A stretch of DNA of 64,000 nt, from contig CAKPKP010000001.1 in the NCBI GenBank assembly GCA_934167495.1, positions 137,647 through 201,646 on the forward strand. Direction: 5' to 3'. Each line of letters opens with the position of its first letter. Within the stretch, counting starts at the first letter, position 1. This stretch comes from an uncultured Clostridia bacterium. Its GTDB lineage: Bacteria; Bacillota; Clostridia; TANB77; CAG-508. The position numbers and the translations under genes were made by a program. Shown in pieces: positions 52,539 through 61,491 of the stretch. Below the pieces are notes generated by a model, which made no database searches, had not been told where the DNA came from, and saw only the letters and a list, made by a program, of their open reading frames with translations.

Positions 52539-54077
52539 ATGAATAAAGTAAAAAAATTTATAATAAATAATAAAGCAAAGCTAATATTTTGTATAATATT
52601 AGCTATTGCTATATTTACACGATTATATAAAATAGATACTATTCCTCACGGAATAAATGTAGATGAAGCTGGAATGGCATATGATGCATATTGTTTAGCT
52701 AATTATGGTACAGATAGATATTTAAACCATAATCCTGTGTATTTAATAAATTTTGGTGGTGGGCAAAGTGCTATGTATGCGTATATAGCAAGTTCTTTTA
52801 TAAAAATATTTGGATTTAGTATAATTACTATACGTTTTCCAGCGTTCTTTTTAGGAATCATAGCAATTGTACTAAGTTATTTTATGGTAAAAGATAAATT
52901 AGGAGAGAAGTTTGCACTAGGATTTATGCTATTAATTACAATATGTCCATGGCATATAATGTCATCAAGATGGGGACTAGACTGCAATCTTTTGGCTCCA
53001 ATGAGCATAATTTCAATGTTTTTCTTATTAAAAGCAAAAAATACCAAAGGTTATATTATTGCAGGTATATTTATAGGATTAACTTTATACACATATGCTT
53101 TATCATATATAATAATACCTATATTTTTGTTCTTAACATTAATATACATGTTATATACAAGAGAAATTACATTAAAAAATGTAATAATAATGGGAATACC
53201 AATCTTTATATTAGCAATTCCACTAATGTTAATGCTATTAGTAAATAACGGGTATATAAATGAAATTAAAGGAATAATCACAATACCCAAATTATGGATA
53301 TATAGAGGAAATGAAATAAAACTTGAAACAATTTTAGAAAATTTAACTTTTTTTAAAACAATGTTTACAAATGATGCTTTGGTTTATAATTCTTTACCTG
53401 AATTTGGAACATTATATATTTTTGCATCATTTTTATCTATATTTGGTTTTTTTGTAGAAATGAATAATTTAATAAAAAATATAAAAGATAGAAAATTTGA
53501 AATAAATTCTATATTTGTGTTTTTATTTATAGCCGTAACAATATGTATGTTGATTATAGAAGGTCCAAATATTAATAAAGCTAATGCTTGTTTTATTCCT
53601 TTATTGTTTTTTGCATGTACAACTATAAAAAATATATATAAAAATTATAAATATGCATTTTATATAATAGTTATATTATATATTATTAATTTTGTTGCAT
53701 TTGAAGATTTTTATTTTAATAAATACAGTATAAAATACGAATATCAACCATTTTTTGAACAAGACTTAATAGAATCATTAAATTACATAGATAATGATTT
53801 GAATTTTAAGGATAAAGATGTGTATATTTATACTTTATCAGCACAGCCATACATATATACACTAATAAACAATAGAATTTCACCATATGAATTTAATCAG
53901 AAAATACATGAGAATTCAGGGTATGAATTTTCATATGGAAGATATTATTTTTATAATGAAAATATAGATGATAATTCTGTATATATAGTTAAAGATAATG
54001 ATAGTTTAATAAGTAACTTAAAAATCAATGGATTTTATTTAGAAAAATTAAAAAGTTATATAATAGCATATAAATAA
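52539..54077 (+). CDS. GT-C glycosyltransferase, PMT/ArnT-like
   Basis: The 512-aa membrane protein has about 10-11 helices, with the first outer loop carrying NVDEAGMAYDAY (about 41-52), the acidic catalytic signature of GT39/GT83-type transferases that use polyprenyl-phosphate sugars. The C-terminal 120 residues form a soluble outer domain. It follows pgi by 1 nt, so they share a transcript. Together with the GT4 enzyme and the large membrane protein at 13406 it suggests modification of surface polymers or proteins. The acceptor is unknown. Confidence 0.75.
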   Translation: MNKVKKFIINNKAKLIFCIILAIAIFTRLYKIDTIPHGINVDEAGMAYDAYCLANYGTDRYLNHNPVYLINFGGGQSAMYAYIASSFIKIFGFSIITIRFPAFFLGIIAIVLSYFMVKDKLGEKFALGFMLLITICPWHIMSSRWGLDCNLLAPMSIISMFFLLKAKNTKGYIIAGIFIGLTLYTYALSYIIIPIFLFLTLIYMLYTREITLKNVIIMGIPIFILAIPLMLMLLVNNGYINEIKGIITIPKLWIYRGNEIKLETILENLTFFKTMFTNDALVYNSLPEFGTLYIFASFLSIFGFFVEMNNLIKNIKDRKFEINSIFVFLFIAVTICMLIIEGPNINKANACFIPLLFFACTTIKNIYKNYKYAFYIIVILYIINFVAFEDFYFNKYSIKYEYQPFFEQDLIESLNYIDNDLNFKDKDVYIYTLSAQPYIYTLINNRISPYEFNQKIHENSGYEFSYGRYYFYNENIDDNSVYIVKDNDSLISNLKINGFYLEKLKSYIIAYK

Positions 54078-54079
54078 TA

Positions 54080-54108
54080 TTGACATATAAAAACAAATGT
54101 TTTATAAT
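54080..54108 (+). promoter_or_regulatory. Full-consensus promoter of dinB
   Basis: TTGACA (54080-54085), 17 nt, TATAAT (54103-54108), directly after the preceding stop codon. The start codon is about 13 nt from the predicted +1. No LexA-type box is evident. Confidence 0.8.
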
Positions 54109-54127
54109 AATACTGGTGAATATATAT

Positions 54128-55346
54128 ATGGAAAGAACAATAATGCATATAGATGTAAATAATGCATTTCTGTCTTGGACTGCAATAGAAATGCTGAAAA
54201 ATGGAGAAAAGCTAGATATAAGAACTATTCCTGCAATAATAGGTGGAGATGAAGCTAAAAGATCAGGAATAGTTTTAGCAAAAAGTACAATAGCCAAACA
54301 GCTAGGAATAGTAACAGGAGAAACAATATATCAAGCTAAAAAGAAATGCAATAATTTAAAAATATACAAATCAGATTTTAAAACATATAGAAAATACTCA
54401 AATCAATTGTATAATATTCTATTAGAATATACAGAAATAATAGAAAGATATAGTATAGATGAATGTTTTTTAGATATGACACATTACTTAAAAAACAGAC
54501 CAATATTAGAAATTGCAACAGAAATTAGCAGAAGAATAAAAAAAGAATTAGGTTTTACTGTAAATATAGGCATATCAGAAAATAAGTTACTAGCAAAAAT
54601 GGCGTCAGATTTTGAAAAACCAGATAAAATACATACTTTATATAAAAATGAAATCAAAAATAAAATGTGGAATTTACCAGTAAAAGAATTATTTATGTTA
54701 GGCAGAAAAACAGTTCCAAAACTTTATACTTTAAATATAAAAACAATAGGAGAATTAGCACAAAGTGATATAAATTTAATGATAAAAAAGTTTGGAAAAC
54801 ACGGAAAAATGATGTGGGAGTATGCAAATGGTATAGATAATTCAGAAGTTAATAATAAAAAAGAATTGCCAAAAGGAATTGGAAATTCTACTACATTGTC
54901 AGTAGATATATGCAAAATAGATGAAATAAAAAAAATATTACTTGCATTGGCAGAACAAGTAACATATAGGCTAAGAAAATATGATTTATTAGCCAATACT
55001 GTTAACATTCAATTAAGAACAAAAGATTTTGTAGATTATTCACATCAAGGAAAATTAAGTATAGCAACATCAAATACTAAAGAAATATACAATAAATCTG
55101 TAGAATTATTAGAAGAAATGTATAAACGGAGAGTTTATAAGATTAGTTGGACTTAGAGTAGAAAATCTTGTAAATAAAGATGAAGTACAATTATCGTTTT
55201 TTAACAATGAAAAAAATGAGAAATTAAAGAAAGTAGATAAGACTTTAGATGATATAAAAAATAAATATGGTTACAATTCAATAACTAGAGCAGGCAATCT
55301 AGATACGAATGGTAAACTTAAATATATTATTGGTAAGGAAGAATAA
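54128..55346 (+). pseudogene. dinB: DNA polymerase IV (DinB), frameshifted in the little-finger domain
   Basis: This is a Y-family translesion polymerase: HIDVNNAFLSW (metal site, residues 7-17), GETIYQAKKKC, the catalytic YSIDECFLDM (about 108-117), NIGISENKLLAKMAS, and the helix-hairpin-helix IKTIGELAQ. The open frame stops at 55156 after KRRVYKISWT, but from 55125 the next frame continues NGEFIRLVGLRVENLVNKDEVQL and ends at 55346, which restores the normal C-terminus and length. One extra A in TATAAACGG would explain it. The catalytic core is intact; the little finger needed for DNA and clamp contact is truncated unless the shift is bypassed. There is only a weak ribosome site (GGTGA). Confidence 0.85.
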
Positions 55347-55401
55347 AATAGTCACATCAAAGTTTTCTTTTTCATATTATTACTTAAGAAAGGAGTTTTA
55401 T

Positions 55402-56688
55402 ATGAAAAGGAAAATTTTTTTTTGCTATGTAAAAAAGAAAAACAATAAAACTTGTAGAGAAGTAAAAAAAGCAAATTTAAAAAAACATCAAATAACATTT
55501 TTATTATTTCTAAGTATATTGTTTATGACATCGACTTCGTTAGCTTTTGGACCATCTAGTACTCCTCTTTATAATGGAATTGATGTAAGTCAGTGGCAAG
55601 GAAGTATTGATTATTCACAACTAAGTTCAGATGGAATACAAATTGTATACATAAGAGCAGGAGAAGGATTTGATTATGTTGATCCATATTATATGAGAAA
55701 TTATAATGGAGCAAAACAAAATGGCATAAAAGTAGGTTTTTATCATTATGTTACTGCAAAAAACGAAGAAGAGGCAATAGAACAGGCTGATTTTTTTGCA
55801 TCTTTAGTAGGGGGATTGGATGTAGATTGTAGATTAGCAATGGATTTTGAAAGCTTTGGTGGATTAGGCGTAGATGAAATAAACAATATATCAATAGCAT
55901 ATTTGCAAAGATTAGAAGAAAAGACAGGAAAAGAATTAGTTATATATAGTGATGCTTCAAATGCAATAGATGTTTTTGGGGATTATTTAGCTCAAAATTA
56001 TCCAATATGGGTTGCGGATTATTTTGTAACAGAACCTGAGAGCAATGGAAAATGGGACACATGGATAGGGTTTCAATATAGTGATTTAGGAGATGTTAGT
56101 GGTATAAATGCTAATGTGGATTTAGATTATTACACAAATCAAATACTTTTATCAGATTCTACTACTATTCCAGCTCAAGATACGAAACCTAATAATCCAG
56201 ATGATACAAAAACAATAATAGTACAAAGAGGAGACACATTAAGTTATCTTGCAATAGAATATGGAACAACTGTAGAAAGATTAGTAGAATTAAATGATAT
56301 AAGTAATCCAAATTTAATCTATGTAGGTGAGACGTTAAATGTTCCAGTTAGTGGAGCACAATCTACAACAACTACTATATATTATAGAGTAGAGAGAGGA
56401 GATACTTTGAGTCAGATTGCATTAGAGTATGGAACAACTGTAGATAGATTAGTAGAATTAAATAATATAAGTAATCCAAATCTGATTTATGTAAATGAAA
56501 TAATAGAAATCCAGTCAAGAAGAACTGTATTAGGAGATACAAATCACTCATTATATACAGTAAGAAGCGGAGATACATTAAGCCAGATTGCATTAGAATA
56601 TGGAACAACAGTAGAGCGATTAGCAGAGTTAAATGATATAAGTAATCCAAATCTAATATATGTAGGCGAAGTTTTAAGAATAATATAA
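55402..56688 (+). CDS. GH25 lysozyme with three LysM domains
   Basis: The 428-aa product is a secreted muramidase. A basic N-terminus and hydrophobic segment (about 31-49) form the signal or anchor. The GH25 domain (about 56-250) has YNGIDVSQWQG with catalytic Asp61 and AMDFES with D148/E150. Three LysM peptidoglycan-binding domains (about 273-315, 329-370, 385-428) share near-identical SQIALEYGTTVERL motifs, pointing to recent internal duplication. AAAGGAG precedes the ATG at 55402. It sits next to cwlJ-gerQ, so a role in spore cortex or wall breakdown is plausible. Confidence 0.93.
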   Translation: MKRKIFFCYVKKKNNKTCREVKKANLKKHQITFLLFLSILFMTSTSLAFGPSSTPLYNGIDVSQWQGSIDYSQLSSDGIQIVYIRAGEGFDYVDPYYMRNYNGAKQNGIKVGFYHYVTAKNEEEAIEQADFFASLVGGLDVDCRLAMDFESFGGLGVDEINNISIAYLQRLEEKTGKELVIYSDASNAIDVFGDYLAQNYPIWVADYFVTEPESNGKWDTWIGFQYSDLGDVSGINANVDLDYYTNQILLSDSTTIPAQDTKPNNPDDTKTIIVQRGDTLSYLAIEYGTTVERLVELNDISNPNLIYVGETLNVPVSGAQSTTTTIYYRVERGDTLSQIALEYGTTVDRLVELNNISNPNLIYVNEIIEIQSRRTVLGDTNHSLYTVRSGDTLSQIALEYGTTVERLAELNDISNPNLIYVGEVLRII

Positions 56689-56703
56689 AAAGGAGATGAT
56701 TTT

Positions 56704-57151
56704 ATAGCATATTCAGATGTTGAGCTACTTGCAAGAATTATAAAATGTGAAGCAGGTGGAGAAGGAGAAATAGGAATGAAAGCAGTTGCAACAGTTGTAA
56801 TGAATAGAGTTAATGCTGCAACCGGAGAATATGCAAGAATTTCACAGCGGTGGAAGCATAAGAAATATAATATTTCAAGAAAGACAATTTGATTGTGCTA
56901 CAGATAATTTATTTGGAAAGTACAATGCACAGAATATATATAATATGACTTTAGAACAAATCAATTATGATATAGCAAACTGGGCTATTGCTGGAAATAA
57001 ATTAAATGAAGTAGGAATATGCTTATGGTATTTAAATCCGTTTCAACCAACATGTATGCAAACATTTCCTTATAATGGTTCTGGAGCTTTTCATACAAGA
57101 ATATATAATCATTGCTTTTATAGACCAACAGATTTATATGATCAAACATAA
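56704..57151 (+). pseudogene. cwlJ: Spore cortex-lytic hydrolase CwlJ, frameshifted and without ATG start
   Basis: AYSDVELLARIIKCEAGGEGEIGMKAVATVVMNRVNA matches the start of CwlJ/SleB hydrolases, and after a break at 56845-56849 (CACAGCGGTGG, one extra base) the other frame continues GGSIRNIIFQERQFDCA ... ICLWYLNPFQPTC ... HCFYRPTDLYDQT, the typical CwlJ end. The expected initiation codon, 9 nt after AAAAGGAG, is ATA, so a start mutation is also likely. No signal peptide, as in CwlJ. In Bacillus, CwlJ degrades cortex during germination and needs GerQ; a gerQ-like gene follows. Confidence 0.8.
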
Positions 57152-57175
57152 ATAAAAATAGGAGAGTGAGTTTTT

Positions 57176-57475
57176 ATGGAAGAAAAAAGACAAAATGGAA
57201 TGAGCAATACAATGCCAGAGACTTTAACAAATACTATATATACGCCAGCTTTTTTAAGACAACATATAGGAAAACTAATGAGAGTGGAGTTTTTAATAGG
57301 TACAAATTTTTTTGAGGATAGAATAGGTATATTGTCTGATGTAGGTGCTAGTTATATAGTATTAAGACCTGTAGAGGCACAAAATAATTTATTATATTGT
57401 GATATTTATTCTATTAAATTTATATCAATAACAAATGAACCATTTATATACAATCCTGATTATACAATGTATTAG
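57176..57475 (+). CDS. gerQ: Spore coat protein GerQ-like
   Basis: The 99-aa protein contains FLRQHIGKLMRVEFLIGTN, FEDRIGILSDVGASYIVLRP and LLYCDIYSIKFISI, the pattern of GerQ (YwdL) coat proteins, and is preceded by the cwlJ relic, reproducing the cwlJ-gerQ pair of Bacillus. In that genus GerQ is needed for CwlJ to localise to the coat and is cross-linked late in sporulation. AGGAGAG precedes the ATG. The context strengthens an otherwise modest sequence match. Confidence 0.75.
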   Translation: MEEKRQNGMSNTMPETLTNTIYTPAFLRQHIGKLMRVEFLIGTNFFEDRIGILSDVGASYIVLRPVEAQNNLLYCDIYSIKFISITNEPFIYNPDYTMY

Positions 57476-57485
57476 TAAAGTACAT

Positions 57486-57514
57486 TTGACATATATTGGA
57501 AAAGATGGTATACT
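57486..57514 (+). promoter_or_regulatory. Promoter of the small gene at 57552
   Basis: TTGACA (57486-57491), 17 nt, TATACT (57509-57514). Confidence 0.8.
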
Positions 57515-57551
57515 AAATAAGTAAAAAAATTATTGGAGGGTAAAAAAGCAT

Positions 57552-57854
57552 ATGTTCTTTAAGAGAAAGAAACAAAAGGAAATCAAAACATTTAGTGAGA
57601 CAGCAAAAGAACAGACAGGAGTTGATTTGACAGAAAAAATAAAGACAGCAACAATGAGGATGCTCGAGGTTAAATTCGAAATAAGCTCAAATCTTATATC
57701 TGGTTTAACAGAATTATCAAGAAATCCAGATTGTATTATTGCTAAAAGTAATAATATAAAAATTGGAAAAGGTATGTTTGAACTTGAACTTTCGAGCGAA
57801 GAAGTTCCTTGGGTGTTGTGGAAAAATCATAATACTTTGTGCTTAGTAACTTAA
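57552..57854 (+). CDS. Small basic-N-terminal protein of unknown function
   Basis: The 100-aa protein is not recognised. It begins with a lysine/arginine-rich stretch (MFFKRKKQKEIKTFSETAK), then a probable helix and mixed segments ending in ELSSEEVPWVLWKNHNTLCLVT. There is no signal peptide or membrane helix. GGAGGG lies 13 nt before the ATG. With its own strong promoter and a terminator it forms a single-gene unit, likely expressed during growth. Confidence 0.7.
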   Translation: MFFKRKKQKEIKTFSETAKEQTGVDLTEKIKTATMRMLEVKFEISSNLISGLTELSRNPDCIIAKSNNIKIGKGMFELELSSEEVPWVLWKNHNTLCLVT

Positions 57855-57857
57855 AGA

Positions 57858-57899
57858 AAAAGCAACTTACTTACTATAATTAGTTTGTAGGTTGCTTTT
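57858..57899 (+). terminator. Terminator of the small gene
   Basis: AAAAGCAACTTAC / GTAGGTTGCTTTT, 13 bp with one wobble pair; the T run is included in the right arm. Confidence 0.75.
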
Positions 57900-57904
57900 C
57901 CTAT

Positions 57905-58008
57905 TTATATTATAGGAGATTTTTTCTAAAAAGTTTACAAAAATTTGCTTTAAGTAAATTTTTCATTTTAACCAAGCAAAAAACATAGTTTAAGTGTTAA
58001 AATGAAAA
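57905..58008 (+). repeat. Degenerate remnant of the modular repeat plus hairpin
   Basis: TATATTATAGGAGATTTTTTC and AAAATTTGCTTTAAGTAAATTTTTC resemble hairpins 1 and 2. A stem TTTTTCATTTTAAC / GTTAAAATGAAAAA follows, in the position of hairpin 3. Pairing is partial. Confidence 0.4.
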
Positions 58009-58073
58009 AAATTATAATATTTTGAAACTTTTTTAAATTTCAGCTGTTTGTATATATGAAAGCAGGGGAGAAT

Positions 58074-59696
58074 ATGGAAAAAGATTTAGATATAAAACTA
58101 TATAATGAATATTTAGATGGAAATAAAGAAGCTTTTGAACTACTATATAACAAGTATGAGAGAAAAATACAATATTTCGTGTATAATATAGTAAAAGATT
58201 ATCAAAAATCAGAAGATATAACACAAGACGTATTTGTTTATATTATGCAGAACAAGATAAAAGAAGGGTATACATTCAAATACTATATATATTTAGTTGC
58301 TAGAAGTAGAGCATATAACCATATAAATACAGAGAAAAAGAGAATCAAAATAAATGAAAAGTATTTATCAAATGAATCAGCTCAAGTTGAACAAGATGTT
58401 GCAGATACTATAACAAAAAATGAAAAGAGAAAGGAAATAATAAATGCAATAGACATGTTAGATGATAGATATAAAAATGCAATATATTTAACAAAAATTG
58501 AGCAACTTACATATCAAGAAACAGCACAAATACTTGGAGAATCAATTCAAAATATAAAAAATCTTATCCATAGAGGCAAAAAAGAATTACGAAAAATACT
58601 AGTAAAGAAAGGATTTGAGGAAATGAATAAAGTTTCAAAAGTGATTATAATATTATTATGTATAAGTGTTTTACTTGCTGGCGGAGTATATGCTACAATG
58701 AAAATTATGGAGAAATTTACAGGAAAAACAGAAATGGCACCAACATTTACAAGTAAAATATCATCAATAGATACAAACAAAGTATGGATTGGAACATTTA
58801 ATTTAGTATGGAATGATTTTATGAATGATGTTATTGGTGGAAAAATAGAATTTGAAGATGGTTATTCAGAATTGGCAGATGAGTTAAATAAACAATCATT
58901 TACAGAAAAACAATTAAATCCAAATTCATATTTTAAAAAGCATGGCACGGCAACACTTGATTTAAAAATGCAAATTGAAAATGAAATAAAAGAAAAATTT
59001 AATGAAAATAGTAAAGTATTAAATAAAGTAGAATGGGGAAATCCATATGCGTATGTTTTATATGCAATGATGAAAAAAGAATTTAATTATTTAGAAAGGT
59101 TTCCTACATTAAAGGACAACACATTTGGAGATTCAAAAGAAAAAGTAAAATATTTTGGAATTGAGCCAGACACATCACAAGAGGCAAGTAAAAATGTAGA
59201 AATATTATTTTATAACTCAAAAGAAGATTTTGCAATTAAATTAAAAACAAAAGTAAATGAAGAGGTTTATTTATATAAAACAACTGGAGAAAACAAGTCT
59301 TTTGAAGAATGTTATCAAGAAATGATAGAAAAACAAGAAAAATATGACGGAAATAAGAAATGGAATGAAAATGATATTTTAAATATACCATTTATAAAAA
59401 TTAGTGATGAAATAAATTATGACGAACTTTGTGGAAGAATGATAAAAGGAACAAATTGGTATATTAGGCAAGCTATTCAAACAATAGATTTTGAATTAAA
59501 TAATTATGGTGGAAGTGTAAAAAGTGAAGCGGTGATAGAAACTTTAAAAAACGCAATCTATGAAAATGGTAGAGAATTTATTTATAATAATGACTTCATT
59601 TTATATTTAAAAGAAGGAAGTAAAGAAAAACCTTATTTTGCATTAAAAGTAGATAATATAGATGTATTAGTTAGTGCAGAAATAAACGAAGAATAA
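58074..59696 (+). CDS. ECF sigma factor fused to a membrane helix and outer domain
   Basis: Residues 1-95 are sigma region 2 (YNKYERKIQYFVYNIVKD, SEDITQDVFVYIMQ, YYIYLVARSRAYNHINTEKKR) and about 118-178 region 4 (ALDDRYK-like MLDDRYKNAIYLTKIEQLTYQETAQILGESIQNIKNLIHRGKKEL). A membrane helix at 188-206 and about 335 outer residues of unknown fold follow, in the same frame. It may be a self-tethered sigma factor whose outer part senses an envelope signal and takes the place of an anti-sigma factor. The ATG at 58074 follows AGGGGAG. An internal GAGG-AA-ATG at 58624 could start the membrane part separately. No anti-sigma gene is nearby. Confidence 0.8.
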   Translation: MEKDLDIKLYNEYLDGNKEAFELLYNKYERKIQYFVYNIVKDYQKSEDITQDVFVYIMQNKIKEGYTFKYYIYLVARSRAYNHINTEKKRIKINEKYLSNESAQVEQDVADTITKNEKRKEIINAIDMLDDRYKNAIYLTKIEQLTYQETAQILGESIQNIKNLIHRGKKELRKILVKKGFEEMNKVSKVIIILLCISVLLAGGVYATMKIMEKFTGKTEMAPTFTSKISSIDTNKVWIGTFNLVWNDFMNDVIGGKIEFEDGYSELADELNKQSFTEKQLNPNSYFKKHGTATLDLKMQIENEIKEKFNENSKVLNKVEWGNPYAYVLYAMMKKEFNYLERFPTLKDNTFGDSKEKVKYFGIEPDTSQEASKNVEILFYNSKEDFAIKLKTKVNEEVYLYKTTGENKSFEECYQEMIEKQEKYDGNKKWNENDILNIPFIKISDEINYDELCGRMIKGTNWYIRQAIQTIDFELNNYGGSVKSEAVIETLKNAIYENGREFIYNNDFILYLKEGSKEKPYFALKVDNIDVLVSAEINEE

Positions 59697-59792
59697 TTTT
59701 TATAAAATGTATATATTTTTTTATTAAAAAAATGCATAATATTAATTGATATTTTTAAATATTTAATATATACTATTTTTGAGGTGCGAAAA

Positions 59793-60443
59793 ATGATAAT
59801 AAAAGTCGAACAAACAAAACAAAATAATTTTGAAATTAAAATTAATGATGAATTAAAATATTTTTCTAGTATGAAGAATATGTCAGGAATAATAAATTGT
59901 AGAAAAGGTGAAGGGACAATAACTAATATTGATGGAAGTATGTGTTATACATTGTTGCCTTCAAAGAATTTTTCAAATTTTTTTGGAAAGATAAGAAGAA
60001 AGCATTGTATTATTAACAGTCTAAATCAGAATTGTGGAGTGTTTTATGAATTAATAAGTGGTTTTTTGAAGACAAAACATATGATTGAATATGAAAATTA
60101 TAAATTAAGTTGTTACAGTAAATCTATTGGAAAAACACAAAATATTTCAATATATGATGGAGAAAATCAAATTGCTCAGATTATTAAATCTGTACAGATT
60201 GTAGCAAATTCTTATATATTTTTGCTTGATGAGTATACAAATTTACAGACAATACTTTCACTTTTTGTTTCTTATTTGGAATATGAAGAGATGCATTCTG
60301 ATCACACAACAGGCGTAGTAGGTGTTTCTTATACATATGATAGAAATAATAAATTTTATAATAAAAATTGGATAGAAAATAATTTTAATAAAGAAGATAT
60401 ACATTTTGTTAATGAACAAATACAAAAAGAAAGAAAACAATAA
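59793..60443 (+). CDS. Protein of unknown function
   Basis: The 216-aa protein is not recognised. The N-terminal half looks beta-rich (IIKVEQTKQNNFEIKINDELKYFSS ... YTLLPSKNFSNFFGKIRRK), with repeated short strands reminiscent of tubby/LURP-like barrels, but I cannot confirm that. A hydrophobic segment IVANSYIFLLDEYTNLQTILSLFVSYL lies near 142-168. GAGGTG precedes the ATG at 59793. It follows the sigma-fusion gene by about 95 nt with no clear terminator between them. Confidence 0.6.
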   Translation: MIIKVEQTKQNNFEIKINDELKYFSSMKNMSGIINCRKGEGTITNIDGSMCYTLLPSKNFSNFFGKIRRKHCIINSLNQNCGVFYELISGFLKTKHMIEYENYKLSCYSKSIGKTQNISIYDGENQIAQIIKSVQIVANSYIFLLDEYTNLQTILSLFVSYLEYEEMHSDHTTGVVGVSYTYDRNNKFYNKNWIENNFNKEDIHFVNEQIQKERKQ

Positions 60444-60540
60444 TAGTGTAAAAAAAGTTAAATACATAAATTCATGTTGAATAATATTACGAATAGGGAG
60501 TATTGTATTTTATTTCCTACAGATGAGAGGAGGTGATTAT

Positions 60541-60996
60541 ATGAATAAAAGTTTAAAAATAGTTTTAATAGTTATTGCTTGTATATTCGTATTAGGACTT
60601 TTGGGAGGAATAATTGCTTTTATTGCTACTGGTAATACTGCTAATGCTGATGAATATAAATTTGGAAATGATACAATAAAATCTATAAAATCTATAGTTG
60701 AAAAAAGACAAGTCACTTCTGTATCTACTGAAACAAGTAATGGAGTTACTACAAAGAAAATAGAATATAAATCAGATACCGTATATGATGATTTATTAAA
60801 ATATACTCAATATCTTAGAAACGAAGGTGGATTTATTTTGACTAAAAATATGAATTTGTCAGTAACACCATCAACAGTAGAATTTGGTAAAACCTCTAAT
60901 GACTCTGGAAAATTAATTATGATGACAATAGACTATAATTCATTTGGGTATACAATTATTATCCAAAAAGGTGAAGGAACATTAACAATATACTAA
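60541..60996 (+). CDS. Single-pass membrane protein of unknown function
   Basis: The 151-aa product has an N-terminal membrane helix (about 8-29) and an outer domain of about 115 residues, weakly beta-rich, with no known motif. GAGGAGGTGAT, an excellent ribosome site, lies just before the ATG at 60541. It could be an exported sensor or lipid-interacting domain; nothing more can be said. Confidence 0.65.
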   Translation: MNKSLKIVLIVIACIFVLGLLGGIIAFIATGNTANADEYKFGNDTIKSIKSIVEKRQVTSVSTETSNGVTTKKIEYKSDTVYDDLLKYTQYLRNEGGFILTKNMNLSVTPSTVEFGKTSNDSGKLIMMTIDYNSFGYTIIIQKGEGTLTIY

Positions 60997-61012
60997 CAAT
61001 ATTAAAATTTAG

Positions 61013-61050
61013 AAACGGCATATTGTTTAACTGGCTATGTGTCGTTTTTT
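61013..61050 (+). terminator. Intrinsic terminator
   Basis: AAACGGCATAT / ATGTGTCGTTT (two wobble pairs) followed by T residues. A faint repeat remnant (TTCTATTATATAAAACTTTGCATATAAATTTGC split over 61066-61100) lies behind it. Confidence 0.65.
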
Positions 61051-61266
61051 ATGTGATAAAAGTTTTCTATTATATAAAACTTTGCATATAAATTTGCTTT
61101 AAGATGTTTTAAATAGTGCAAATATTAAAAAAAATTCAATAAAATTAAAATGAAGGCTATATTAAGCCTTCATTTTAATTTTAACAAGGAAACTATTTAC
61201 TATTACAATAATTTATTTTTTTATGTATTTATTACTCTGTTACCTTATTCTGAACAGATACGTCAT

Positions 61267-61349
61267 TGGTGCCGATGGTGGGACTCGAACCCACATGGTT
61301 TCCCGAACGATTTTGAGTCGTTTGCGTCTGCCAATTTCGCCACATCGAC
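61267..61349 (-). tRNA. tRNA-Leu (anticodon CAA)
   Basis: An 83-nt class II cloverleaf on the minus strand: acceptor GTCGATG/CATCGGC, anticodon arm AACGA-CTCAAAA-TCGTT giving CAA, a variable arm, T arm GTGGG/CCCAC with TTCGAGT, and encoded CCA. It reads UUG codons. Confidence 0.94.
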
Positions 61350-61435
61350 ATTAATATAGTTATAATAGCACATATATTTTTGTTTGTCTATAATAAAATA
61401 AAATTTTTTTCAAAAGCATAAGTATACATAATGTG

Positions 61436-61464
61436 TTGATTTTAGAGCTAAGATGTGGTATAAT
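61436..61464 (+). promoter_or_regulatory. Promoter of the gene at 61492
   Basis: TTGATT (61436-61441), 17 nt, TATAAT (61459-61464), 27 nt before the start codon. Confidence 0.65.
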
Positions 61465-61491
61465 GGAATAGTATGTAAAAGGAGGAATTTT

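Noticed and set aside
54128..55346. Programmed frameshift in dinB
   Set aside because: TATAAACGG is not a standard slippery heptamer and there is no clear stimulatory hairpin; kept only as a frame break.
56200..56690. Direct repeats of about 180 nt near 56220-56680
   Set aside because: They encode three LysM domains and are explained by protein-domain duplication.
61150..61359. Plus-strand open frame of 69 codons
   Set aside because: It runs antisense across tRNA-Leu and an intrinsically non-coding spacer and has no ribosome site.
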